Shown in pieces: positions 34,634 to 44,861 of a DNA stretch of 64,000 bases; the first letter of the stretch is position 1; each line of letters opens with the position of its first letter. The stretch comes from Uranotaenia lowii (taxonomy: Eukaryota > Arthropoda > Insecta > Diptera > Culicidae): positions 324,665,406-324,729,405 of the forward strand of contig NC_073692.1 of assembly GCF_029784155.1 (NCBI RefSeq), read 5' to 3'. The notes beneath the pieces are model-generated. The model did no database searches and was not told where the DNA came from. It saw only the letters and a program-made list of their open reading frames with translations. The position numbers were made by a program, and so were the translations under genes.

Positions 34634-36820
34634 AGCTTAGCTTAGCTTAGCTTGATTGACTACTCACATCCACCTTAAGTCATTGAAACCGAAATGCCGT
34701 TAAAAATTCGGAATTATACTTTTAAAATGATATAAAGTTCTTACTTTCCATAGTTCATTTCATCATAATAGTACTAAAGCATTTCGAATTCCATTACCGC
34801 TGGTGTGGCTCAGTAGAATGAATTCCACATCGCCAATGGTTGCTACTCCGTGATTGACCGAGGCCATCAATTTTGCCCAGAGGTCAAAAGAATGGTGTCT
34901 GGGATTGACAACACATTCACAATGAACAAAACTGGTGCTCTCTCTTTATACATCAATAACGGCGCCGGCCACGTCCTAGTAGTCAATAGATAGAGAGGAA
35001 AATAAGAGAAAGGGATGATAGAATGTAAAATTATGCTTTAGGACCGAGGTCACCTCTGCATCCTAGCAAAACAATTTTTGTAGGGATGCGGGAAAAGGGA
35101 TATGATCAGGAGACACCTTTGACAAGTGTATAGATCTTAGTAAACCTATTTTCCGGTGCTTTCATTGTTCCTAACAAAATGTTCTTTAACTCTACACAAC
35201 AAAACAAAAAATCAAGAGAAATGTACGATTGACCACTTTAAACATAAACTCTTAAGCTTCTGAACTTCGTAGGTTTCCTAATCAAACTTCTGAACAATCA
35301 TAAAAACACCTTTATTGAATAATAATGATGAGAGAGTAAGCTTGGCAGAATTTTCAAATGATTTCTTTCAATTATGATACATTGTGAATTTTACAGGTTT
35401 GAAGGCCTCAGCCTAACCTCAAAATATGATAGATCAGAATCGATTTTCGAAAATGGCGCAACTAAAATGCGCCATTTCGGGAATAATATCGACATAATCT
35501 TCCTTTTAGTAAGCGACACACGAATTTTTAAGGTATGTTTTTTACGAAGTTCAGTCGTGCCTTGATTTTTGAAAATTATCATGTTTTTAACGAATACTTA
35601 TAATGATTTTAAATTTTGTTTGTATTCGTATAGTATAGCACGGTTTTATAAATTTTTCGATTTAATTCTATTCAAGTCTGAAATTGTACAAGAAATTAAA
35701 TTAAAACTTGACGGATCTCATAACTGGATGATAAATCTAAAAGATTTTATGTAAAAAATACGTTTGAAGCATATTTGCATTAACGGCGTACAGCTTAAAA
35801 TCGATAACTTTATAACGACTATATTTTATTCCTACACTTTGAATAGCTGACACAAAATAATACCAAAAGATTATAAAATAATATCATATGTCATTATGTT
35901 GTTTGCTATTTAAATAAAAATATGAAAATGATGTTTGTTGCCCAAAAAGCATTTTTGGGCCAGTTCAGTAAAGACATTAGTATTTAGTTGAAATCGACCC
36001 AATAAACTTTTTAAATTCTCAACTTTAATACATTTTGAAGTATCCACAGTAAATTATTCAAGATAAAAAGGCAAATAACATCTTAGATGAAATAGAAGTA
36101 AAAAAACTGTAAAAGAAAAATTTCAAATTAATTCTTGTATGAAATTTATAACTTTTAGAATATTTTGTGATTATTGAACAAATAAATATTATGTTTAAAA
36201 ATGGTTGGGTCTTACCAATTGCTGCCATAGTTTTTGTAATTCTTCCGCTTCTCATTTCATTTGATGTTCTCAGTTGATTCAGATAAAACATTTTGATCAA
36301 ATGATACACATAGCTAAAATTAAAAACTTGCTAAATTTCCTGTTTTGAGTTCTGCAATAAAATATATTCAAAATTATTTAAAAAGTGTTCATAAAAAAAT
36401 ATGTCTGTTTACGATGGAAAAAATAATGACGCCCAAGAAAAAACATGATAATTTAAATAAAGAACAGCTAATGAATGATTTTGATGGAAGTTAAAACAAA
36501 TAATGAAATAATAATACTTAGCTTTTGATATGACTGTAAAGTTCAGATCTGCTTCGCAGAGAATCAAAGAATACAGATTCCATTTCAATGCAAAACCACG
36601 AGTTCACATCCATGTCGGAGACCTTGGATCTGTCCGTCTCTTGAAGTCCACAATTGCCAAGCCCGAAAAGATCGAAATATTCATACTTCAATATTCTTCA
36701 ACACCATTGAAACAAAACAACAAATTCTCGAAAAAATTGAGGAGCTTGAAAACTGTGCGTCAATTCTTGGCGATGATTACTTTGATCTATCTTGATCCAC
36801 TTGATATGGTTTTCTTAATC
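34634..36820 (-). mobile_element. Probable non-LTR insertion with pentanucleotide tail
   Basis: A perfect 23-bp direct repeat (beginning ATTACCAATTAGAATTTTAT, at 34611-34633 and 36821-36843) flanks this block. The long duplication suggests target-primed reverse transcription. Next to the left copy lies AGCTTAGCTTAGCTTAGCTT, i.e. an (AAGCT)-type tail when read on the minus strand, so the 3' end is on the left. The 3' region (34650-35180) is GC-richer; the middle is AT-rich; no reverse-transcriptase motif was found. The 100-codon plus-strand frame at 36530-36832 is unrecognised. It is non-autonomous or heavily decayed. Confidence 0.6.
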
Positions 36821-36999
36821 ATTACCAATTAGAATTTTATACTGGCCAAAAAAATTATAATTTGGAAATCCATTCCAATTTTAAAAATTGTTTGAAATCT
36901 GTGAATTTTTCAAAATTCTGTTATCTGTGACACAGATTCTGTAATAAAAACTTGCTCAAAATTCTGTAAAACTACAGATTTTTCTGTGATTCTAAACAA

Positions 37000-37198
37000 G
37001 GGAGCTTGTGATATAGCTCAGTTGGCAATACATTTGCTTCCTGAGCCGATGTTCGTGAGTTCGAGCCCAAGAGTAAATATCGATCATAGTTGTGCCGCAT
37101 AAGTTTTATTTAATGACTGTCCGCCAACTGCATCGTTAATATCAGTCGGGAATGACATAAAGGTATTAAAACGATTATTATCGAAACAAAAAAAAATA
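37000..37198 (+). mobile_element. tRNA-derived SINE, copy 2
   Basis: It belongs to the same family as 24007-24204: A box TATAGCTCAGTTGG, B box GAGTTCGAGCCC, body ending TATTATCGAAAC, and an A tail of 9. A short duplication TGATTCT lies at 36987-36993 and 37199-37205. It is more diverged than the other two copies and lies near the right end of the MITE. Confidence 0.85.
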
Positions 37199-37215
37199 TG
37201 ATTCTGAAAACCGTG

Positions 37216-37520
37216 GTCCCAAGTCATAACAGCATAGCAAAGAACGAAACAGCAGACCGGTTGGCAAATGCAAGAAGAGATGCAGAAATATTGTCAATAG
37301 ATTATAAAAATACCTAAAAAGAACGTACTGAAATTGATTATTTGAAAAATGGAAATACAAGACAACGAACAAGTTAAGAGAAGTGAAAGTGGCGATTGGT
37401 TAATGGAGAGATATGGAAAACAAGAAAGATTAGCGCATCTGGAAAATGCTTGGAAAAGGCCACACGAAGATGATACATGATTATCTTTTGAAGAATGAAT
37501 TTTCAGGATTCATTACTAGC
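37216..37520 (+). pseudogene. I-like non-LTR retrotransposon relic: RNase H end and downstream motif
   Basis: The plus strand reads PSHNSIAKNETADRLANARR, matching the C-terminal RNase H block of I/LOA/Jockey-like elements (WVPSHxGIxGNExADxLA). Further on, in another frame, GKGHTKMIHDYLLKNE matches the RIGHTxxTHxYLL motif that follows RNase H in these elements. Frameshifts and stops between them show a dead copy. No target duplication or tail was located. Its left flank is at 34437, because a MITE split the copy. Confidence 0.72.
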
Positions 37521-38771
37521 AATGACACTCCGACACTGTTCTTATATAATAATAAAAATAAAAAGCTACCAGAATATTTCATAATTACATAATTGTGGAT
37601 TGTGGATTGAGCCACATTGATTTTTTTATGAATATCATTCGAAGCTGTTGAAACTGTTTTACCTTCAAAAAAAATTAAATCAGATGAGCATTATAAGTTT
37701 GTTATTACTTTTTGATTTTCTCATTCTGTTTCAAAAAATCAAATAATTTTTCACAGCTATCGTAGAGGTACAAACAATTCCTCTACAAGTAATATAAAAT
37801 AAAAAATAAACGTTCTTGAAATCCAAAATGATAAACATTTAGGATTTAACTCAAAATATGTTCATTTGAAATCCGCATGCACTCAAATGAATCAAGAGGT
37901 TTAAATTCGTACTGACACTGTCAACAGAAGAACGAAAACAATTTTATTTTGAAATTTTCCATTCAAAAACAAAGTCTGAAAAGGTATGAAATCATCTGTT
38001 GTTCAGAAAGGGCCCTCATTTACATTTCATTACCATTTTTATTGTGTCGATATGTGTAAGATAACACAGCATTACATTATTTCACCAAATTCCGTTATGC
38101 TAAATTAATTATGACAGAATGACAACTATCTTCATGGAGCTGCAGTTGCGTTTAAAAAAGAATGCAATAGCTCAGTGCAGCGTTCTAGCTTCCAGCTTCT
38201 ACAGGCTGCCAATTTTCTCACAGTTGAAATTTATATTTCAGTTAAAGGGGAAAAACTATGAATGCCTCACAAAAGAAGTTGTAGTTTTGTAAAATTTTAT
38301 GTTTTTATCTCAAAATTTTGTGAGATTAAGGGAGATAAGCGCAAAATGCTCAGCCTATTTTGGACGCTTATGTAACTATAGAAAACAGCTATAATTTTTG
38401 AGTTACATAATTGTTTCGTGATACTAAAAAAACCTATTTCCTAACTGGCTGAACTGGAAGAAGAAGAAAAAAAACGTTGAAAAATGCATTAAGCCTAAAT
38501 CCGGGTCTCTACACAGTATTAAATAATTACATGTTATAACCTGCAAATAAATGGAACAAGTTATTTCTACTAAATTTACATGACTTACGACGTAATGTAA
38601 ATTCCCGAAACGAAAAAAATGCTATTGTGAATTTACATGACCATAACAATGAAATCGTACCGGCTCATCATCCCTTTTTAGTTTTTGACTCATTATTTTA
38701 TCAAATTCTTGCCATCAGCTTAATAACAAAGCATGCCAATGGTTTAAAAGATGTTCATAAGGTTTATGATT
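37521..38771. other. AT-rich non-coding DNA
   Basis: No gene is seen. A TTTACATGACTTACGACGTA stretch with TTTACATGA nearby (38573-38642) resembles short MITE ends but has no clear boundaries. Confidence 0.45.
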
Positions 38772-39072
38772 AGGGGAAGAGGGGGCATAATGCCCACATT
38801 AAGAAGAAAGCATTGTTTCAGAATACATTTGAAAAGATTAACTTTAATTTTCGATTGTGTTTGGAAGTTTGGTTTATTTTTTGTCTAAATCTGATAGTTA
38901 GAATAACTGGAAGGTCAAAAAAGGCCACAAACTTAATGAATTTTGAAGAGTAGGTTGAAAATTGGATTTCAGATTCAGTAGGGGCATAATGCGCATATGT
39001 GTGTACCCAATCGCGCCGTTTAACGATTAATTTGTGTTTATTGATCCAAGTGCCTCTGAAAGTGTTTGCCAG

Positions 39073-39080
39073 GTAAAAAC
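39073..39080. repeat. 8-bp target duplication (left)
   Basis: GTAAAAAC here and at 41564-41571, a perfect match outside the 55-bp inverted repeats. Confidence 0.88.
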
Positions 39081-39627
39081 TATAGACACTATAATTTCAT
39101 ATAGTCTGGCAAAGAGAATGACGGGAGCCAATCGAACTGTCATTCGCGCGGAACCAATCGAGCATTCTACGAAAATGTTCAAGCTCTTCATGACTCTATC
39201 CAGTTGCAAAATAAAAAATAGTTTCTCAGATTCGTAAATTCCATGCTATTTTTATCTCTTCAACTCGAAATCGCTTTTGAAAAATATATTATGATCTATA
39301 TGTGAAAAAATAGTGAAAAATATGCTATATAACTCTGATTAATGGTATCATAAAGTATTACCATTTAGTGAGTGAAATCAAATCGTGCAGCACTAAGAAC
39401 ACAATTTGCTAAAAACCAACCATATAACCAAATCAAGAAATCGAGTATTGCCTGTACTGTCATTACCTAAACTACTTGAAGCAGCCCTGACACATCAAGA
39501 GACTTGTCAAATTTAGTAGCAGCATTTCCGCTCAAGTTCACTTCTCGTGTTCCTGTTACTCGATCGACATCTCGTAGCTAGATCGTCGTAAAACAGATTA
39601 GATTATCCGATCCTCAGCTAACCTATT

Positions 39628-40289
39628 AGGTGAACATTATTCGGTTCCGCGCAAGCAGTGTGAATCAGGTTATGAAGGTAATGCTCATGGAAACCAAAGT
39701 TATATCGTTTAATCACACGATCAACTTAATCCTCAGGAAATTCTAACCCGTTGCGATTAAGGCATCATCACATTCGGAACCATTCGTAAGAACACTCGCA
39801 GGCGAGTGAAAGCATGAATTGGCTCTAGCTGATAGGGCGGTAACCAAGATGTAAGGAAACGAGAAATGTAAATGCATGACCGATAACGAACTTACCATGA
39901 TTCGAGATAAAAGATTGCTCAACTAATTAAGAAAGGTAAGATCAGTTCTTTCTAACGTGAGCTCACCCTAATGATGAAATCCATCATACAGGCACACAAT
40001 TCCCTGCAGAAATTCCAACTGGAATTGTGCATACGTACGTGGATACGATAGCAGAAAATCACTTTATGTATAAATACAGGTAAGATCAATTCATACGAAA
40101 TTGAACTCACCATAATAATAAGAATCAACATCCAGGCACGCAGAGTTGATGAAGTGAACCCAACAGGAACTTTACGTACTGCAAGTTGATGGTAAAATTA
40201 ATATGACACGCTGCTACAGAAATTGAGAAAGGTAATATCGATTCATTCACAATTGAACTCACCTAACGAAAACCAAACAACCCACCCAG
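39628..40289 (+). repeat. Tandem intron-like / hairpin units
   Basis: Three related units start with GGTAAGATC, GGTAAGATC and GGTAATATC (GT at 39936, 40080 and 40232, so spaced 144 and 152 bp). Each continues to CAG-GCA after 56, 56 and 58 bp, i.e. the length and edge signals of a minimal insect intron. A fourth, looser one runs 39678-39736. The first ~33 bp of the units can also fold, as GGTAAGATCAATT against AATTGAACTCACC. The segments between units contain stops in every frame I read, so they are not coding exons. Confidence 0.65.
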
Positions 40290-40429
40290 GCATACGGATC
40301 GCGCTGAACATCTTCCAATTGGAAGTACGCTCACGACATCCAATAGGATTAACGAAGGAAGCATAAAACAGCCCTCACGAGAGGTAGTATTTAAAAATCT
40401 CATTAATAACTCCTCATAAACGCAATGTG

Positions 40430-41140
40430 TTGTCCCCAGGGCTTATGTATGGGTTCGAACGTGAAGCAGCAGCAGAGTGTTCATTAGCAGGAGCAAAGTA
40501 AATAATCACAGCTAGTGTACTACACGGATGAATTCTAATATATAGTGTGTGTGCATCCATGCACTGTGGCCTGATTGGAAGACAAGCGAAGTTCAGTTAC
40601 ACCGCGACTGCCGTTCCATTAGGGAAGAGACCAATACCGGTTTGTATTAAACGAAAGTTTACGCATCCGAAAGCCAGCTGGTGATGCGCGTGAGTGGATT
40701 ATCGTGCGGAAGAAGTGTAATCGGTCGTAAGTGTAAAACGTCCTGTGTTGAAAATAACGTGAGTCGATAATCACCCCCATCCGTCGTGATCAGTGAGGAA
40801 AGAAAGCATCCTAACCAACACACCCACGGGATCGCCAACACATTTGGTCTTGGACCACGTTAGGGTGCTAGTGAAGTGAAGAAACACCATCACACCTCCA
40901 AGAGGTCGTCATCGCAGTTTGTTTTGGTTCCCACTAGCAGTGTTGAAGTGGAAAGGAGAAGAAATTACGAACACAGCCTTGCGTGCTCGTCTATGCTTTT
41001 TGTTTTGGTTCGTCCATCTTCGCATGCTAAGGAGGACCGAGTCTGGAGTAACAACAGCTGATCGTGTTCAAGCGATGTACAGGCGTCGAGACAGAGGCGG
41101 CAGCAGGCAATGTTAGGCTAAGGTAACAATAAGTTAAGGC
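40430..41140 (+). other. Promoter/5'-UTR-like GC-richer segment
   Basis: A TATATAG stretch near 40539 and a TTCAGTTACACC initiator-like site near 40592 precede about 500 bp of low-ORF, purine-rich DNA. This ends with AAGGTAACAATAAG, a possible splice donor at 41123. It resembles a non-coding first exon that a transposon could have captured. No coding frame longer than 65 codons is present and no transcript evidence is available. Confidence 0.35.
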
Positions 41141-42247
41141 AAAATTATTTATTTACGAAAGGCATTACTTCGATAATGAGTTTCCTTTCTTGTGTCGAAA
41201 CATACTGTATGTTATGATCGTATAAAAGTATTCTTGTGGCATAATGCTATTCGAAATTCATTCATGCATTTTTGATTGTTTTGTTAAATAATATACTCAA
41301 CCGTCAACACTATTAAACGGTAAACTTATTAAAGAGAGTCGGATTTATTATGATGAATATTATGATGCTCAAATCATGAGATTATAATTTGGAGGAGTAT
41401 GAGAGTAATTGGAATGAAATAGTAAATAAGGAGTTAGTAACAAAAGCCAGAAAAGCTTTGTGTATTACAATACTTCAACCATGATTTTCCAATATTTAGG
41501 AAGTTTGCTCGATTGGCTCCCGTCATTCTCTTTGCCAGACTATATGAAATTATAGTGTCTATAGTAAAAACACTTCTTTGCTACTTCACATATGGAAAAA
41601 TGTATTGCTACGCGCAGTGCTGCCAGATATACTGAAATTCTTGTGAATAGGTTATTAAATCTATATTAAATTTAGGAATTTTAAATATATTCGTTTATAT
41701 TCAAGTTATGTTTTCCAATACAACTTATAAGTATCTTTAAAATTGTTGTTTAAACAAATATGAAACATGCTTAAAGATAAACGGACATGGCGCGTTTTGC
41801 CCTACCTAGACGTGTTTATTAAAAATCGTTCAAAATAACAGAAAAAATAATTGAGTAAGGAAATTTTTCGTTTTGTGATGATTTTCAAGACCAATGTTCA
41901 TCATTGTAACAGATGTCAGGTAATTTTTTAAGTCGTTAGATGCGGTAATTCCTTAAGAAAATCAAGGTACAAATTGCAAGGAATATGGCTTGAAAAGTAT
42001 CTTTGGATTTTTGCAGGGATTTATCGCATATTTGACGCTAATTTTTTGTACAAAAGGTTTCTACTGCTAATAAGAAGGGAATAGCCTACCGAATTCTTAA
42101 AATAAGTGTGTATCTAGCTAGATATCGCAATGGGGCGTTTTGTCTACACTGGGCATTATACCCCCAGTTCTCCTACTTGAAATCCACGAGCACCAGATTT
42201 GACACAGCATTTTCTTCGCGCATCAAATCGAACTTGCTGCTTACCGG

Positions 42248-42642
42248 CAAGGTTGCCGAAATCACAGAAAAATCTGTATTATCACAGAATTTTGAGCAAA
42301 ATTTCGTCACAGAATCTGTGTCACAGATCACAGAATTTTGAAAATTTTCCCAGAATTTACAGATTTTCTAAATGTTGTTTAGATTTAAAAAATTATAATT
42401 TTTCTTGTCATTTTCAACTTTTTATTTCAGACTATAATTCATGAAAATATGAAAACAAAGTATTGTTATTTTTTTTAAATTAAAACTATAAAAAATTTCC
42501 AATTTGTTGATGTTTGACATGATTACCCTATGAACTTCTTTGAAAAAGCGTCACAGAAAACCGTCACAGAATTTTAGGTTCAAATCTCAGAATTCGAAAT
42601 TTTTTTTTGACAAAAACACAGAATCTTTTTTCGGCAACCTTG
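42248..42642. mobile_element. Intact 395-bp hAT-type MITE (CAAGGTTGCC family)
   Basis: The ends CAAGGTTGCCGAAA and TTTCGGCAACCTTG are inverted repeats, and a perfect 8-bp duplication CTTACCGG lies at 42240-42247 and 42643-42650. The interior is packed with CACAGAAT and CTGTGA motifs on both strands. A second, older copy lies at 34438-37215. Confidence 0.92.
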
Positions 42643-42688
42643 CTTACCGGTCGGCCGTTCGGTGTTTGTTTGTGAAACGATCTTGCTA

Positions 42689-43385
42689 CAGAGTGTGTCT
42701 GATTTTTTTTTAGTTTCGTTAATACTTTTTGGATGGATGATATTGAAAACAGTTTTTCATTACTTTTCAAAATAGGTAGCACTAAGTTAATCCAGAATGT
42801 TTTTTGATTGATTGTTAATACTTGTTATTTGTTCGTTGTACTTTGAAATGTCCTTTGCAAATGATGGAATGTGGAGAAGGGGTAATGAAGCTTATATTTT
42901 AATTGTATAAATAATCAACAATTCAAAACGATTCAAATCCAAGAACTTGATTTTATGAATTCTCAAGTTTATACTTAAATCGAAGAATAAAGAGAAAAAA
43001 AAACTTTATTGTGCTGAATCTTTTGTAACAACAAATTGAGAATATTGTTGACCTTTTTATGCAATATTTATTTGCACCAAAAGTTTACTACTTTTTTTGC
43101 TATTCAATTGTAATTGTTAGATTTCAAATCAATGTTATCGATTAGAGTTATTCCTATATTTTTTTTAAATCCAAAGAATCAAAGACGAGTGGTGAACTGT
43201 TGCTAAGAACAAAATATCACTTCTCCAATAGAGGCTACAAAATTCTATCGAGTAATAGATATACTATTTTTAAAGTGTGTTTTTAACAATAAGCTGTAAA
43301 ACATAATTTATTTTGGGTGAAAATTGTTAAAAGGATTTCACTTTTTTATATTTATTAAAATTGGCAAACAATAAGACACACCCTG
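42689..43385. mobile_element. Probable mariner-type MITE (CAGGGTGTGTC ends)
   Basis: The left end CAGAGTGTGTCTGATT and right end AATAAGACACACCCTG are inverted. TA precedes the left end but TG follows the right, so the duplication is not proved. The block TTTAGTTTCGTTAATACTTT just inside the left end reappears at 63970-64000, supporting a repeat family. Confidence 0.5.
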
Positions 43386-44859
43386 TGCGCGACAGCAACG
43401 TGCCTGATTCCAAACATCGTTTCAAGCGAAAGTTATGTAAAATTTCTCCAAATAGGCCCGAATGAGGAAAAGCATGGTTTTTTTCAGGGCTGCGTTATAA
43501 TATACAACACATCTGACCGAATTTTACATGAAATTCTATTTTACATCAAATGTAAAACTCAGATTTTTTTTTGTGTGTATTGTAGAACCCAGTTGAGAAA
43601 AACTATCTCATTTGCATTGCTCTTGTTTTGCATCTTATCCAGGCGCCTAGCTCGAGAAATACATGGATTTTTTATTCTTTTTAATTGACATTAATTGGCA
43701 AGTTATTACTTTAACAGTTAAAGTTAAAGTTAAAGTTAAATTAACTCGTCAAAATCGTCAGTTAACTTGCATAACAGAGTGTCACGATGAAAAATTGCTA
43801 CTTTCTGCATTAAAATGATGGCTGGGATAATGCAGAATCTCGAATAACATGAGCTCGAACAGGTAAGGTTCGACTGTAATTCCACATTTCAATACAAACG
43901 CCAAGGCATCCACAATGATTCTGCTGATTGTTTGTGGAATGAAAATTGTCACCCAAAGAGCTTGTCAAACAATCAAATAATTTTCAAATCTATGTTAAGA
44001 AAACACCACAATCCCACACCTGAACTCAGTTTGTGATAATTTTTGTTTATTTTCAATCGCCCTACTCTTTTGCTTTAACCCATATTTCCTTAACAAATGT
44101 ATTCGTCATTCCATAAGGCAAGAACAACGCGAATAATCCACCTTCATTTTATGTCGTTGGTATCCGTTTGAAAGTGGAAAGTAAGGAAGGGAGATGAATT
44201 TCTATGAAAAACAAATGATTCTGAATCATTCTGATTTTTAAGAATAAAATTTCGCGAAAACAAGGTGGAACTGCTTTAAATTTCCATTCAAAGATTTAAC
44301 AATATTTTCTGAAAAACAATTCTTGTAAATGTTGTAAACATAATCTTGTGCACTCGAAGCGGTAGGAATCGTCAACAACAGACATTGTTTCGCTTTCCTA
44401 CCGTTGGTTTTCCACCCTCCAGAGCCCATCAATCGGATCGATCGAACAATGTAACCAACCAAATATCAATCAAACTGACGTCGGTAGCGAGGACCACTCC
44501 ATTAGAAATGTCAAACTGCGTGTGACTTTAATTGGGTTTGAGTGATGGATTTTCGCGCCCGCCTCTCCTGGTCCGGTTCCCGTGAATCCTTATTCTAATA
44601 TTCTCTAACATTATTGCTGTTTGTCGTCCAGTTGATTGACGAACGTGAATCTGACAAACTCGTTAATCGTTTTACCGCTTTCGATGCTTTCACAGTTATA
44701 TTAGTTTGTAACTTTGTTTGGTTTCAATTCAAATTGTTATGTTGGTTCTTGGTTTCTAAGATTTACTCCGAGAAGAACTTATAAAGGAATCTGAACAATT
44801 TTATCTTAGTAATTTTTAACCATTCCTTATTTTTTGTTCATTTCTTTTATTTGGTATAA
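43386..44859. other. Non-coding DNA with a short GTTAAA repeat
   Basis: An AAAGTT(A) repeat lies at about 43716-43742. The rest is AT-rich to moderate GC without a domain-bearing frame; the 74-codon minus-strand frame at 44238-44462 is unrecognised. Confidence 0.45.
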
Positions 44860-44861
44860 TA

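Larger units (their letters stand above)
34438..37215 (-). mobile_element. hAT-type MITE (CAAGGTTGCC family), broken by two later insertions
   Basis: The left end CAAGATTGTC... and right end ...GAAAACCGTG are diverged versions of the CAAGGTTGCC terminus seen intact at 42248-42642, in reverse orientation. The 8-bp flanks ATCCCAAG (34430-34437) and GTCCCAAG (37216-37223) agree at 7 of 8. Shared blocks with the intact copy include TTCTGTGTTTT, TTTCTGTGA(T/C)GC, GTGACACAGATTCTGT and TTTTCTGTGAT. Inside are a 2.2-kb insertion flanked by a 23-bp duplication and a SINE. Without them about 360 bp remain, versus 395 bp for the intact copy. Confidence 0.75.
39081..41563. mobile_element. 2.5-kb cargo-bearing DNA transposon with perfect 55-bp TIRs
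   Basis: The terminal inverted repeats begin TATAGACACTATAATTTCAT. They are identical for 55 bp (39081-39135 versus 41509-41563) before diverging, and a perfect 8-bp duplication flanks them. Perfect ends mean recent movement. No transposase motif is present. The centre (about 39400-41130) is clearly GC-richer than its surroundings and resembles a promoter or untranslated exon rather than typical transposon filler. The 8-bp duplication fits hAT, P or Merlin; the terminal sequence does not let me choose. It is non-autonomous. Confidence 0.85.
38772..42174. mobile_element. TA-flanked TIR element (GGGGAAG...GCATAATGCCC family), interrupted
   Basis: The left end TAGGGGAAGAGGGGGCATAA and right end TATACCCCCAGTTCTCCTA are imperfect inverted repeats over about 26 bp with TA at both edges. 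The same terminal type occurs at 28352 and 11263. Inside lies the 2483-bp transposon 39081-41563, so the host element is about 900 bp. It has no coding capacity. Confidence 0.65.

Noticed and set aside
36530..36832. 100-codon plus-strand frame with somewhat protein-like composition
   Set aside because: No domain is recognised. It ends in the 23-bp duplication of the surrounding insertion, so it is kept only as part of that element.
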